Source: Chryseobacterium sp. ON_d1 (lineage in GTDB: Bacteria > Bacteroidota > Bacteroidia > Flavobacteriales > Weeksellaceae). Taken from it: a DNA stretch of 64,000 nucleotides. Each line of letters starts with the position of its first letter. The stretch's first letter is position 1. The notes under the pieces were generated by a model. The model made no database searches. It saw only the letters and a list, made by a program, of their open reading frames with translations, and was not told the DNA's origin. Positions 53,045-62,239 of the stretch are shown piece by piece. The stretch is from assembly GCF_006829085.1 (NCBI RefSeq), contig NZ_BJTC01000014.1:1-64000 (forward strand), given 5' to 3'. A program made the position numbers and the translations under genes.

Positions 53045-53422
53045 ATGGGTAAAATAAAGGAGAATTCCACAAACAATATCAACAGGCAATATATACATGA
53101 ATGTGATCTGAGCTATGCTGTATGTAAAATCGGAGGGCGATGGAAGCTGCTTATTTTAAACAAGTTAAAGGATGGGAAATTACGGTTCAGTGAACTTAGA
53201 AGATGTATTTCAGGAATAACGGAAAGGATGCTTACACTTCAGCTAAGAGAACTGGAGAAAGAATATTTGGTGAAGAGAACAGTCCATCCGGAAGTTCCTC
53301 CAAGGGTTGATTATGAACTTACGGATATTGCGAAGGAGCTTATCCCTATCTGGAAACAGCTTGATGAATGGGGAGGAAAGCACCGAGAATTGATGCAGAC
53401 CCGACAGGCAGATGAAGAATAG
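53045..53422 (+). CDS. HxlR-family winged-helix regulator
   Basis: 125 residues. HxlR signature at residues 18-40 (CDLSYAVCKIGGRWKLLILN), recognition region RRCISGITERMLTLQLRELE and wing RVDYELTDIAKELIPIW. It has Cys18 and Cys25 in the N-terminal part, where thiol-based sensing occurs in QorR/YodB-type relatives. It is divergent from the esterase/MFS operon, which it likely represses until a quinone-like or ester compound appears. A GTATAC-containing stretch lies upstream of the start, but I cannot define its operator. Confidence 0.92.
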   Translation: MGKIKENSTNNINRQYIHECDLSYAVCKIGGRWKLLILNKLKDGKLRFSELRRCISGITERMLTLQLRELEKEYLVKRTVHPEVPPRVDYELTDIAKELIPIWKQLDEWGGKHRELMQTRQADEE

Positions 53423-53476
53423 AGAGAGCCTGTAGCTCAGGAAGTCAATGGATACGAAGTTATTAATAAGATATAT

Positions 53477-53523
53477 TTAATAATATGGGGATTTTATCTT
53501 AGATAAAATCCCCATATTATTAA
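53477..53523. terminator. Bidirectional terminator with a perfect 23-base stem
   Basis: The arms 53477-53499 and 53501-53523 are perfect complements around one base, with a GGGGATTTTATCT core. It lies between the convergent HxlR and MFS genes. The GATTTTATC/GATAAAATC part resembles the end of the 75-base dispersed repeat. Confidence 0.8.
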
Positions 53524-53543
53524 ACACTTCGGAATATAAAAAA

Positions 53544-54740
53544 TTATAGTTCCTGTTGTACTTTATTTACGTTTTTAGAGAACAGAAGATGAGCAATCAG
53601 TGCCAATACTCCAAATGTTGTTCCTACCAAGCAAACACCCGTCCATTGAGCTTTTTGCCATGCTATAGAAGCCAGCCAGGTTCCGAGTGACCCACCGATA
53701 AAATAAGAAACCATATAGACTGTATTCAGCCTGTTCACTGCGTTTGATTTAATTAAAAAATAATTGGTCTGATTCATAATATGACTCGACTGGACCCCCA
53801 GATCAACAAGGATTACTCCAACTATCAGCCCCCAGTATGTTTCTCCTGCAAAATAAGTAAAGCCCCAGCTTCCAATAACGATCAGTAAAGAATACAAGAT
53901 AATTCTGTTAATATCCATGTACTTTTGAAGTTTTCCCACTTTTGCGGCGGCCAAAGCCCCTACCGCCCCTGCCAGACCAAAACTGCCTACTACAGAAGAT
54001 CCTGCATTGAAGGGAGGCTTCTCCATATGGAAAACCAGCGTTGTAAACAGAGCACACATAGACCCGAATGCCATAGCTCCCCTGAAAGAAGCCAGCTGAA
54101 GAATGGGCTGTGTTTTAGCAAGATGTACAACTGAACGCATCAGCTCTTTATAAGTACCTTTAAAGTTAGGAGATAATTCCGGAAGCATTTTATAAACAGC
54201 CAGCCATACCAGAATCATCAGTCCCGCTGCAATACCAAACATGGCTCTCCATCCCCATACTTCTCCTACAATTCCTCCTATAAAACGGGAAAGAAGAATC
54301 CCAAGCAATAATCCGGACATGACAAGCCCTATATTGGATGATTTTTCTTTATCTGAAGAAAGTTCTGCAGCAATAGGGACAAATAGCTGAGGAATAACTG
54401 AAGTTGCCCCAATCAATAAGCTGGCAGCATATAACATCCACAGCTGGCTTGCAAAAGTCATCCATAAAAGGGCTCCAAAAACCAGAAACAGGTCTATTAA
54501 AATTAATTTCTTACGGAAAAATTTATCTCCTAACGGAACAATCAGCAAAAGCCCCAATGCATAACCAATCTGGGTAAGTACAGAGATCTTACTCGCTGCA
54601 CTCTCAGAGATATGAAGCTCTTCTGAAATAAGTGCCAGTAATGGCTGATTATAGTAATTGTTAGCAACCACAAGACCGGAAATGATAGCCATAAGCCAGA
54701 TGACGGTTCTTGAAATACCATGGGAAGAACTCTCCTGCAT
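53544..54740 (-). CDS. MFS transporter
   Basis: A 398-residue, 12-segment permease of the drug-efflux type. Early motif NNYYNQPLLALISEELHISESAA, loop motif LLIVPLGDKFFRKKLIL, helix 5 region LLGILLSRFIGGIVGEVWGW. The pattern YNQPLL near the start is typical of a group annotated as multidrug or sugar efflux transporters. It is transcribed alone, and a divergent metallo-hydrolase gene starts 257 bases upstream. That pairing is suggestive but no regulator is adjacent. The substrate is unknown. Confidence 0.9.
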   Translation of the reverse strand: MQESSSHGISRTVIWLMAIISGLVVANNYYNQPLLALISEELHISESAASKISVLTQIGYALGLLLIVPLGDKFFRKKLILIDLFLVFGALLWMTFASQLWMLYAASLLIGATSVIPQLFVPIAAELSSDKEKSSNIGLVMSGLLLGILLSRFIGGIVGEVWGWRAMFGIAAGLMILVWLAVYKMLPELSPNFKGTYKELMRSVVHLAKTQPILQLASFRGAMAFGSMCALFTTLVFHMEKPPFNAGSSVVGSFGLAGAVGALAAAKVGKLQKYMDINRIILYSLLIVIGSWGFTYFAGETYWGLIVGVILVDLGVQSSHIMNQTNYFLIKSNAVNRLNTVYMVSYFIGGSLGTWLASIAWQKAQWTGVCLVGTTFGVLALIAHLLFSKNVNKVQQEL

Positions 54741-54997
54741 TACGTATAAAGTTTTTTATTTGAATAAGTGGTGACCTGACTGTTTAATCATGATGATATA
54801 TCGCCAGATTTTAAGAGATCAAAGATAACCATTAAAAAAAGAAATTTATGGTTTTTTGCTTTTGCATTATAATAAATAATGCCAGAATAACAATAAATAG
54901 AATGATTTTCAGAATACAGCAGTATGATTGTTTTTATTGATGGTATGTATTGATGAAAACCTTTTGAATAATTAGAAATATTAAGGAAATTTGCAAT

Positions 54998-55729
54998 ATG
55001 AAAATCATTCCGCTCAAAGAAGGTAATTTTTCGGCCAGTAAAACCAAGGATTTTACACTTTTAACAGATGAAAATTTTGATCAGGTTGGAGGAATTAAGA
55101 TGTCTGTACAGCCGTTTCTTATCATTACTGAAAGTGATTATATCCTTTTGGATGCAGGTATCGGCTGGAAAAATGAAACGGGAACAACAGTTATTTCCGA
55201 AATCCTGGAAAGAGAAAATATCAGCCCTGAACAAATCACAAAGGTATTGTTTTCTCATCTTCATAAAGATCATATTGAAGGAGCAGTAAGGCTTATGGAT
55301 AATGGTTTTGAAGCGGTCTTTCCCAATGCGCTGATTTATATACAGAAACGCGAACTGGATTTTGCAATGGAACAGAAAGGCAATCCGTCTTTTGATTTTG
55401 ACATGCTGGAAAAATTGATTCAACTGCCCAATATTATCTGGATGGATGAAGATCAGGGACAGATCACAGATGAAATTTCATATGAAGTAGTAGGCGGGCA
55501 CACTCCGTTTATGCAGGTTTTCTGGATCAGGGAAAATGGAGAAACTGTTTTCTATGGTGCTGATGATCTTCCGCAGGCTTCTTACTTAAAGTATCATTTG
55601 GCTTATAAAAGTGACTTTGACGGGAGAAGAGCTATGGAACTGAGGTTGAAATGGGAAAAAGAGGCAAGAGAAAACCATTGGAAAATCCTTCTGTATCATG
55701 ATCTCGATAAAGCTGTCATAAAATTCTAA
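54998..55729 (+). CDS. Metallo-beta-lactamase-fold hydrolase
   Basis: 243 residues. Zinc motif HLHKDH (FSHLHKDHIEGAV, about residues 86-97), with VGGHTPFMQVF and GADDLPQASY supplying later ligands and LLYHDLDKAV the last histidine. It resembles the N-acyl homoserine lactonase/YtnP side of the superfamily. No signal peptide, so cytoplasmic. Substrates could be lactones or similar esters. Monocistronic; its transcript ends at a hairpin that reaches into the convergent helix-turn-helix gene. Confidence 0.9.
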   Translation: MKIIPLKEGNFSASKTKDFTLLTDENFDQVGGIKMSVQPFLIITESDYILLDAGIGWKNETGTTVISEILERENISPEQITKVLFSHLHKDHIEGAVRLMDNGFEAVFPNALIYIQKRELDFAMEQKGNPSFDFDMLEKLIQLPNIIWMDEDQGQITDEISYEVVGGHTPFMQVFWIRENGETVFYGADDLPQASYLKYHLAYKSDFDGRRAMELRLKWEKEARENHWKILLYHDLDKAVIKF

Positions 55730-55732
55730 AAA

Positions 55733-55760
55733 AAATGGTTTAAATTTCATTAAACCATTT
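55733..55760. terminator. Hairpin between convergent metallo-hydrolase and helix-turn-helix genes
   Basis: AAATGGTTTAA (55733-55743) pairs with TTAAACCATTT (55750-55760) with a 6-base loop. It overlaps the last codons of the helix-turn-helix gene. Confidence 0.65.
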
Positions 55761-56081
55761 ATAAATATCAAATTCCGAAGGGATATTGAGTTTTTTTCTG
55801 ATCCTGTTTTTTCTGTTTTGTATCGCCTTTGGGGTCACAAAAATACAGGTTGCAATTTCCTTAGTAGTCATATTGAGCTTAAGGTAAATACAAAAGATCA
55901 GTTCAGAATTTTTCAGTGAAGGCTGTATGGCAGATAATTTTTTAAAAAAATCAGGATAGACGAGCCTGAATTTATTTAGTAAGCGGGGAGAATTGGCTTT
56001 GGCTAATGCCATTATTTCGTCTTGTACAAGAATCTTCTGATTCAAATCCTCTATGTTCGGTTCAGGTTTTTTATTTTTCAT
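55740..56081 (-). CDS. Short LuxR-type helix-turn-helix protein
   Basis: 113 residues. The C-terminal part (about 55-113) is a helix-turn-helix: LSAIQPSLKNSELIFCIYLK, then MTTKEIATCIFVTPKAIQNR and KNRIRKKLNIPSEFDIYKW. This is the DNA-binding end seen in large Bacteroidota TPR-containing sensor regulators of the FlaR/LuxR type. The N-terminal 50 residues are a helical stretch that could be a dimerisation coiled coil, and no TPR or kinase part is attached. It may be a stand-alone regulator or the surviving tail of a larger one. Ser and Thr in the recognition helix are intact. Targets unknown. Confidence 0.75.
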   Translation of the reverse strand: MKNKKPEPNIEDLNQKILVQDEIMALAKANSPRLLNKFRLVYPDFFKKLSAIQPSLKNSELIFCIYLKLNMTTKEIATCIFVTPKAIQNRKNRIRKKLNIPSEFDIYKWFNEI

Positions 56082-56668
56082 AATACTTTCTCATCTCTAC
56101 GTATTTCAGATGCAACATCCTTTGTGCATCAGTACAAAGTCTTTTTTTCTCTTATCTGTCTGTGTTTGGCTGATTTAATATTAAAAGTGAAATAATTCTG
56201 AAGTATTCAAAATTTCATCGGTTTAAGTTAATATAATGTAATAAATCATAGCGTATAGGTTATATTATTGAATGATTATGTTAAAAAAATCCACATGTGA
56301 ATTTTGTCTCATTTTTATACAGGCAAAGAAAGAAAAAATGATTAAAATTCTATCAAAACTGTGTACCACATAGATACCACGTTATATTTTAAACAAAATA
56401 TCATAACAGCTTTTATCAGCCTGTTTTCCATTATCTGTGTCTATTGATGAGGAGGATGTAAATGTAGTGGATTCATTAGTTTGGTTTTTATGATTTCAAT
56501 CAATATTCTCAGAATAATCATCCAGAAAATAAAAATATGTGGTATATGTGTGGTACCACATTTTAAGGAGAATAAATAAAATCCATGTTCCTTTATTTTT
56601 AAAATTTTTGAATGATGAAAAAGGTTTTTTAAAGGTTTTAAAATTGTAACTGAAAATAAATAACTGCT
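56082..56668. other. 587-base intergenic region with CCACA motifs
   Basis: AT-rich and without a confident gene. It contains TGTGTACCACA (56360-56370) followed by TAGATACCAC, and a perfect TGTGGTACCACA (56549-56560). A 33-codon ORF beginning at 56272 has no supporting motif. The region is the upstream regulatory zone of the Crp/Fnr gene at 56669. Confidence 0.55.
56549..56560. promoter_or_regulatory. Candidate Crp-type operator
   Basis: A perfect 12-base palindrome TGTGGTACCACA, preceded by TGTGGTATA at 56538-56546 and echoed by TGTGTACCACA 190 bases earlier. It lies 109 bases before the Crp/Fnr gene and may be an autoregulatory site. The canonical CRP site has a 6-base spacer, which is absent here. 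Confidence 0.35.
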
Positions 56669-57262
56669 ATGATCATTGAAAATTTATTAGTTTCATTTGG
56701 AGCTGAAATTAAAAACTACAGAGAAGAAGATGTTATTTTCCGTGAAAAAGAGCTTCCAATGTATTATTACCAGATTAAAAAAGGTAAAATTAAACTCAAC
56801 AATTATACAGAAGAAGGAAAGGAATTTATCCAGAATATTTTCTCAGAAGGACACAGCTTTGGAGAATCTCTTCTTTTTGTAGACAGACCTTACCCTATGA
56901 ATGCTGTTGTGCTGGAAGACTCAGCCATTTACAGAATGTCTAAACAGAACTTTCTGAACCTGATCCGAAATAACCCTGAAGTTTCGCTGAATATTTATGA
57001 GTGTCTGGCTGAAAGAATGTATTATAAGTACATTATGTTATATAATCTTTCTTTTCAAAATCCTGTTACCAAACTGAAGCTGCTGATGGACTATCTGAAA
57101 AGCTATCAGGATCATAAAAAACCTTACTCCTTCCAGATTCCTCTTACCCGTCAGCAGATGGCTTCACTTACCGGTTTATGTGTAGAAACAGTAATACGAA
57201 CTATAAAGCAAATGGAAAAGGATCAGATTGTAAAGATAGAGCGGCGGAAGATCTATTATTAA
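56669..57262 (+). CDS. Crp/Fnr-family regulator
   Basis: 197 residues. Cyclic-nucleotide-like beta-roll (15-115; GHSFGESLLFVDRPYPMNAV is a good match to the phosphate-binding cassette) and a C-terminal helix-turn-helix (160-197) with TRQQMASLTGLCVETVIRTI. The recognition helix has Glu-x-x-Ile-Arg, closer to CRP than to FNR. The FGE-x-LL motif suggests that a cyclic nucleotide or similar ligand can bind. It is set apart by a long upstream region with palindromic TGTGG/CCACA motifs. The gene ends with a hairpin terminator. Confidence 0.92.
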   Translation: MIIENLLVSFGAEIKNYREEDVIFREKELPMYYYQIKKGKIKLNNYTEEGKEFIQNIFSEGHSFGESLLFVDRPYPMNAVVLEDSAIYRMSKQNFLNLIRNNPEVSLNIYECLAERMYYKYIMLYNLSFQNPVTKLKLLMDYLKSYQDHKKPYSFQIPLTRQQMASLTGLCVETVIRTIKQMEKDQIVKIERRKIYY

Positions 57263-57266
57263 GATG

Positions 57267-57289
57267 AAAGCCGGAATCTATCCGGCTTT
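57267..57289 (+). terminator. Terminator of the third Crp/Fnr gene
   Basis: AAAGCCGGA (57267-57275) pairs with TCCGGCTTT (57281-57289); the downstream T-tract is weak. Confidence 0.7.
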
Positions 57290-57301
57290 ATTAACGCTTT
57301 G

Positions 57302-59440
57302 TCATGGGTTTGTTATTATTTTCAGGTTCCGGAGGTACGTATGGCATCCTTCAAAATCAAAATATTTATCTCTTAATAATTTAACCTGATATATGACGGG
57401 AAGATATTTTCCCCATTTGGAAAAATCAATAATTCCCGGCAGATTTTCTATTAAACCTGTTAATATTTCATCTGTATTCCTGCTAAGTGTGGGGTCGGAA
57501 AGAATGGTTACCAGCTCTTCCACAGCAAGATCGTCTGTTGTGAACGAGCTGTCTTTATCATCAAATGTAACCTCTACGTTCATGCTGTCTAACATCAATT
57601 TTAGCGTTCGGTTGATCTTTGAACCGGTAAAAGAATAAAAAGTAAGTCTTCCGTTATGGTTGAGAAGAGGCCTTTCTATCTTGAAATCATGAAAGCTAAA
57701 TACCGAAAATTCATTTCGAAGAAGAGCAATGGTATGCTGTGCTGTCTCATCCAGAAAATCGTACTGTTCTCCGGAAATAAGAATTTCAAGCATTTTTTCT
57801 CTGATCCGGTGTGCCGTATCAGCAGCATCACCAAAAAACTTTGGCTTTTTGCCATCGCTAGCCGGCAGCACTTCTATTTTTTTTGTTCGGTAATCAATAT
57901 CCTTGATGCTCCATATCTTAGCTGAAAGATAGATGTTCTCATTTTCCCTGATCTGCGGTGATAAAGGAAGTTCCCCTATTTTTACTCCGTTGCTGGAAAC
58001 TTTAAAAAATACAGGAGTGTCAAAAAGGCTGTAGAAATCTTTATGATTCACAACTTCTTCTCCTTCAATCCCTATGATCAGTTCGTTACCCAGCTTCTCA
58101 AAAAACTCAATATCTGTAAGATAATGGATAATATCTTCAGTCTCTTCCCTGCTGATATTTGAAAATGCGGAATTTTCTGCAATGTCTTGCAGAAGCATGG
58201 ATAAAGAAATCCCTGAAGATCCTTTCACAATAGATAAAAGCTGATGGACCAGAACATCATAAGGTTTTTTATTCACAGAAACAGGTTCTATATACTGTTC
58301 CTGGTATAGCATCCAGCAGGCTAGAGACTGCAGTAAACTCCATTCTTCTGTTGCATACAGGTATAGATTACTGGCTTTTCCCTCTCTTCTTCCGCTTCTT
58401 CCTACCCTTTGGATTAGAGAAGCAATACTGTGGGTAGCATCAATCTGAACGACTTCATCCACATTTCCGATATCTATTCCCAGCTCCAGTGTTGAAGTAC
58501 AGGAAATACAGAAGTTTTGCAGGGTAGAATTCTTCGCAAAAAACTCTACATACTCACGGACTTCCTTGTCTACGGAAGAATGGTGTGAAAAATAGTTATT
58601 GTGCCCCCCTACTTTCTCTGATATCTGTTTTAGCTTTACAGCAACCTCTTCTACCCTTCCACGGGCATTCGGAAATATAAGAACTTTACTTTCCCTGGTT
58701 CTGGTGTAAAGATCTTTTAATAAAGCCAGTGGCAATTCTTCTGCTGATCCCGGAAAATATTTGAATACAGCACTGATTGGCTTGGGTGTGGTATCTCTTA
58801 TCACTTTCGTGTGGTCAGTATCTCCCAGAAACTCTTTCAATTCTATGTATTGCCTGGCATCACTGACGGTAGCAGAAAGGCCTACAATACTGAATTTTTT
58901 AATATTCACTTTTTGAAGGCGGCTCAGTAAAGACCGGAGATGGGTTCCTCTGTCAGAGCCCAGGAATGCATGAATCTCATCAATAACAATATATTCCAGA
59001 GAAGAAAAAAGATGATGTATATTATAAGGCTTATTCACGAACATGGCTTCCAGAGATTCCGGAGTGATAAGAACGATTCCTTCCGGATTTTTTAAAAGAC
59101 GCTCTTTGGCTCCTTTAGACGCTTCACCGTGCCATTTGGTAACAGGAACATCAAGATACTCACAAAGACTTTCTACCCGGAGAAACTGATCGTTGATTAA
59201 AGCAATCAAAGGTGAGATATAGAGAACCTTTACACCGGGTTCTTTAAAATTTATTTTGGATAAGATAGGCAGAAAAGCAGCTTCTGTTTTACCTGAAGCT
59301 GTTCTGGATATTAGAATGTAATTATGATCAGTTGATATGATTCTTTGAATAGAAGCTTCCTGGATCGGTCTCAGACTCTCCCATTTTTTATCCCGGATAT
59401 ATTTTCTGATAGGCTCTGAAAGCAGGTTGAATGCGGTCAT
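57302..59440 (-). CDS. Lhr-like DEAD/DEAH-box helicase of a probable defence operon
   Basis: 712 residues, superfamily II helicase. Motifs: Q-like RPIQEASIQ (24-32), Walker A SRTASGKTE (45-53), DEIH (154-157), GLSATVSD (187-194), then TSTLELGIDIGNVDEVVQID and QRVGRSGRREG in the second RecA domain. The DEIH box and the STLELGIDIG segment place it with the Lhr/BrxHI-like helicases. The C-terminal 300 residues hold accessory domains with no motif I can name. It would move along DNA or RNA and unwind it. Its start overlaps the DUF2791 gene by 4 bases. The pairing with a DUF2791 ATPase is also seen in some BREX phage-defence types, but no other BREX gene is present. Confidence 0.9.
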   Translation of the reverse strand: MTAFNLLSEPIRKYIRDKKWESLRPIQEASIQRIISTDHNYILISRTASGKTEAAFLPILSKINFKEPGVKVLYISPLIALINDQFLRVESLCEYLDVPVTKWHGEASKGAKERLLKNPEGIVLITPESLEAMFVNKPYNIHHLFSSLEYIVIDEIHAFLGSDRGTHLRSLLSRLQKVNIKKFSIVGLSATVSDARQYIELKEFLGDTDHTKVIRDTTPKPISAVFKYFPGSAEELPLALLKDLYTRTRESKVLIFPNARGRVEEVAVKLKQISEKVGGHNNYFSHHSSVDKEVREYVEFFAKNSTLQNFCISCTSTLELGIDIGNVDEVVQIDATHSIASLIQRVGRSGRREGKASNLYLYATEEWSLLQSLACWMLYQEQYIEPVSVNKKPYDVLVHQLLSIVKGSSGISLSMLLQDIAENSAFSNISREETEDIIHYLTDIEFFEKLGNELIIGIEGEEVVNHKDFYSLFDTPVFFKVSSNGVKIGELPLSPQIRENENIYLSAKIWSIKDIDYRTKKIEVLPASDGKKPKFFGDAADTAHRIREKMLEILISGEQYDFLDETAQHTIALLRNEFSVFSFHDFKIERPLLNHNGRLTFYSFTGSKINRTLKLMLDSMNVEVTFDDKDSSFTTDDLAVEELVTILSDPTLSRNTDEILTGLIENLPGIIDFSKWGKYLPVIYQVKLLRDKYFDFEGCHTYLRNLKIITNP

Positions 59441-60753
59441 AGTTCTTCAATACTGTCTAAAAGGATCAAATCATTCGGTCTTTCATCTGTAATTTCGATT
59501 TCTCCGAAAAGCCTTCTTTTATCAGCTTCAGGATTTTGTCTGATGATATTAAGAATATTCAAAAAGTCCCGGATTACCTCCCGTGGGGTCAGGAACTCTG
59601 ATGCCCCCGGTTTGTTGAACATTTCTTCCATAAAAACAGAAATTTCTTCATCTGTAATATTCAGCTCTGTTTTATAATTTAAATCAAAGATCAGTTTAAG
59701 CTTTTTGAGCAGTACAAAAATCTCATTATGATTCAAAGGCATGAGCTTAATAACAGGCTGTGCAAAATCACGCAGTTCAGAATTTTCGAATTTATTGGTT
59801 TCAAGTCTGGATTTAAGTGCCTGATAACTGAAAAGACCTCTCCTTTCATTCTCCAGGAATTCTTTTGTTCCGGCAAAATTGATGAAAAGATGAGCTACTT
59901 TTCCCTGAAAGCAGTCATTGTAAATAGATAGAATTTTCTCATAATTTTTTTCACGGGCCGCTGATGTAGAGATTTTATACAGGTTGATGGCTTCATCCAG
60001 ATTAATCATAAAGCCGCTGTAACCTATGCTTACAAAAAGCTTACAGAAGTTTTTAAGCATATCATAATAGTTGGAGTCATTGATGATCTCCCTGATTCCA
60101 AGATCCTGCCTGGCTTCAGTCTTGGTACTGTATTCTCCTTTTAACCATTTCAAAGCATTCCGACGCAACAATTCATCACCTTGAATGTATCCTTCATAAT
60201 ATTTAACGATAGCAGAACCAAAATCGAAGCCGCCTGTTTCTGTAATTTCGTTTACCGTTTTCATGATAGCATTCTGAATCAGTCCCAGATACCTGTCATT
60301 ACGGATTTCCATCAGTGACAGATGATTTTCTTCCGCTGTTTTAGCAATTACCTGTTCTATCCATTTCTCCAGTAAAGTCTGCAGGGCGCCTCCTTCCGGT
60401 TTGGTCTGTATAGCAATATTATCCATAATCGCAGAATATAGGATTACACTTTTTCCGTCATTGGAGTACAGCCTGTTATCTGGTGTAAAATCTGCATTGG
60501 CTACTACAAACTTCTGTTTTAAGGCTACTGTATTCAGAAGATGAAGCATGAATGATTTTCCGCTTCCGAAATCTCCGATCCAGAATTTCACAAGGCTCAG
60601 CCCATTTTTCACATCTTCCAGAGAACCGATAAAAGCGTTTATTTCTTCTGATCTTCCTACGGTAATATGTTGTACTCCTATTTTCGGGACTACTCCGCTT
60701 ACCAGAGAGTTGATCACAGAAGCAGCTTCTTTAGGTTTAATATTGTCAATCAT
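59437..60753 (-). CDS. DUF2791/BrxD-like P-loop ATPase
   Basis: 438 residues. Walker A GDFGSGKS (60-67) and Walker B GFMINLDEA (247-255), followed by the family segment VAHLFINFAGTKEFLENERR and the late LTPREVIRDFLNIL. These are the landmarks of the DUF2791 ATPases named BrxD in BREX loci, of the ORC/Cdc6-like STAND-related group. The protein would be an ATP-driven loader or switch for its partner helicase. It overlaps both neighbours (4 bases with the helicase, 8 bases with the TerB_C gene), so the three are made together. Note that no brxC, pglX or pglZ occurs here. Confidence 0.9.
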   Translation of the reverse strand: MIDNIKPKEAASVINSLVSGVVPKIGVQHITVGRSEEINAFIGSLEDVKNGLSLVKFWIGDFGSGKSFMLHLLNTVALKQKFVVANADFTPDNRLYSNDGKSVILYSAIMDNIAIQTKPEGGALQTLLEKWIEQVIAKTAEENHLSLMEIRNDRYLGLIQNAIMKTVNEITETGGFDFGSAIVKYYEGYIQGDELLRRNALKWLKGEYSTKTEARQDLGIREIINDSNYYDMLKNFCKLFVSIGYSGFMINLDEAINLYKISTSAAREKNYEKILSIYNDCFQGKVAHLFINFAGTKEFLENERRGLFSYQALKSRLETNKFENSELRDFAQPVIKLMPLNHNEIFVLLKKLKLIFDLNYKTELNITDEEISVFMEEMFNKPGASEFLTPREVIRDFLNILNIIRQNPEADKRRLFGEIEITDERPNDLILLDSIEEL

Positions 60754-62239
60754 TGTTTAAAAGTTTTTTGTAATAATTAGTGTTAATAATAAAATATTCG
60801 TCTTCTTCCTCAATCAGGATATCATCAAGGATTTCAAAGCAGCATTCATTAATAGAATCTATCGTAGAACCCATAAAAAGGCCTTTTGCTTTGATAAAAT
60901 CCTGAAGATCCTGCTGAAGTATATTGAAACTGTGCTTCTCGAACAAGTCCAGAATATTCTTTTGGACGTCTGTCAGATGAAGTTCATCACTGTATTTTGT
61001 GTGCTGAAATTCTGAAACCTGATGAATGACAGTGACTGTGGATTCTCTTTCATTAACGGTTTCCATCGTTTTTAAAACTGTTTCTTCTTCCTCTTCATTA
61101 TTCAGAATCTGCCCCAAAATATGAGCCGTCTCAGAATGCTGAACCTGAATATCCCTGATAGCTTCAGGATCAATTGTGATCTTTTTTCTTTTAGGCAAAT
61201 AGAGCTGGCAGACCTTTTCAACAGCAGTTTTGATATTTCTGCCAACAATAAATTCATTCAGAATATTTTCAAAATCCACAAGTAGGTCTTCCGTGGGAAA
61301 CAGATTTTTCTGAATGCTTTTGGGAAACTCTCTTTTATCAAATTTAGGAGAATTCAGATCTTTTTCCAGATAATGAATATAAAGCCTTAATGCACAGGAT
61401 TTATCATGTTCCGCTACGAATTTTGAAGCTTCAAAAAATATAGCATCTGCTGACGGATTCTTGATATTAACCTCAGAAAGCCTGAAAATTTCCCGCTCAA
61501 ATGCCAAAGGATTGGAATAATCTGCCTTGATCAGATCAAATTTTGTCTTCCAGCGGTTGGTATTATTCTCATTAAGAATAATATTGGTTTTATAATCTGC
61601 ATCAAGAATCTGATATTGGTTTTCTGTCAGGAAAATTTCAAGTTTTGATACAATTTTTTTATGGTATTGATGAAAAATATCGGGTTCATTATAGATAAAA
61701 TCGGTATTAATTTTTCTTTTAATACCATAAACATCACGAACCGTATTTTCGCATAATTTCAAAATATGATTCAATATCTCTGTTTGTACAGACTGATAGG
61801 TATAGCCGTAATTCAGGCTGTCTTTTCTGTAGTTATACCGAATGCAGACAATGATCTCTGACAGCTCGTCAATGACTGTCGGGTACGATTTATTGACAGG
61901 AATACAGTTTTGATAGAGATATTCAACAGCTCTTAAGAACTGTTTGATGATCTGTATTTTACAAAAGTCAATCTCATTAAAAACATTTTCTGTAAAAGAC
62001 ATTTTATCCAGCATTGCTGCCTGTTCTTCATTAAGGCTGAGCTTTCCTCTGTATTTTTTTCCTATTTTCCGTAGATCAGAATTATAAGATGGGTTGAAAT
62101 TTTCAGCAGAAGTATCAGAAAATGAATGCTCATTTCCAAAATTGATCGGAATATCCGGATCTCCGGAAACATCAATAATAGAATAATCTGTTGGTAATGG
62201 AAGCGGGTCGTTTGGCATAAAAATATCAGTGCTTATCAT
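60746..62239 (-). CDS. TerB_C-domain protein of the helicase/ATPase operon
   Basis: 497 residues. The C-terminal part (about 355-497) matches my memory of the TerB_C domain: KKITIDPEAIRDIQVQHSET, an acidic EEEEE linker, then LHLTDVQKNILDLFEKHSF and STIDSINECCFEILDDILIEE. Residues 65-345 are helical, as in the TerB middle part. The N-terminal TerB_N domain with its Trp/Gly-rich opening is not visible, so this is a short version. The Ter-linked domains were proposed, in comparative genomics, to work with ATPases and helicases on DNA stress. It overlaps the ATPase gene by 8 bases. Family assignment is moderate and function is inference. Confidence 0.75.
   Translation of the reverse strand: MISTDIFMPNDPLPLPTDYSIIDVSGDPDIPINFGNEHSFSDTSAENFNPSYNSDLRKIGKKYRGKLSLNEEQAAMLDKMSFTENVFNEIDFCKIQIIKQFLRAVEYLYQNCIPVNKSYPTVIDELSEIIVCIRYNYRKDSLNYGYTYQSVQTEILNHILKLCENTVRDVYGIKRKINTDFIYNEPDIFHQYHKKIVSKLEIFLTENQYQILDADYKTNIILNENNTNRWKTKFDLIKADYSNPLAFEREIFRLSEVNIKNPSADAIFFEASKFVAEHDKSCALRLYIHYLEKDLNSPKFDKREFPKSIQKNLFPTEDLLVDFENILNEFIVGRNIKTAVEKVCQLYLPKRKKITIDPEAIRDIQVQHSETAHILGQILNNEEEEETVLKTMETVNERESTVTVIHQVSEFQHTKYSDELHLTDVQKNILDLFEKHSFNILQQDLQDFIKAKGLFMGSTIDSINECCFEILDDILIEEEDEYFIINTNYYKKLLNND

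Noticed and set aside
56272-56373. 33-codon ORF in the gap before the third Crp/Fnr gene
   Set aside because: Too short, no ribosome-binding context, and it ends inside the CCACA motif that looks regulatory.
57302-60753. Complete BREX system
   Set aside because: Only the helicase and DUF2791 ATPase resemble BREX parts; no pglX methylase, pglZ, brxC, brxA or brxB is present in the window.
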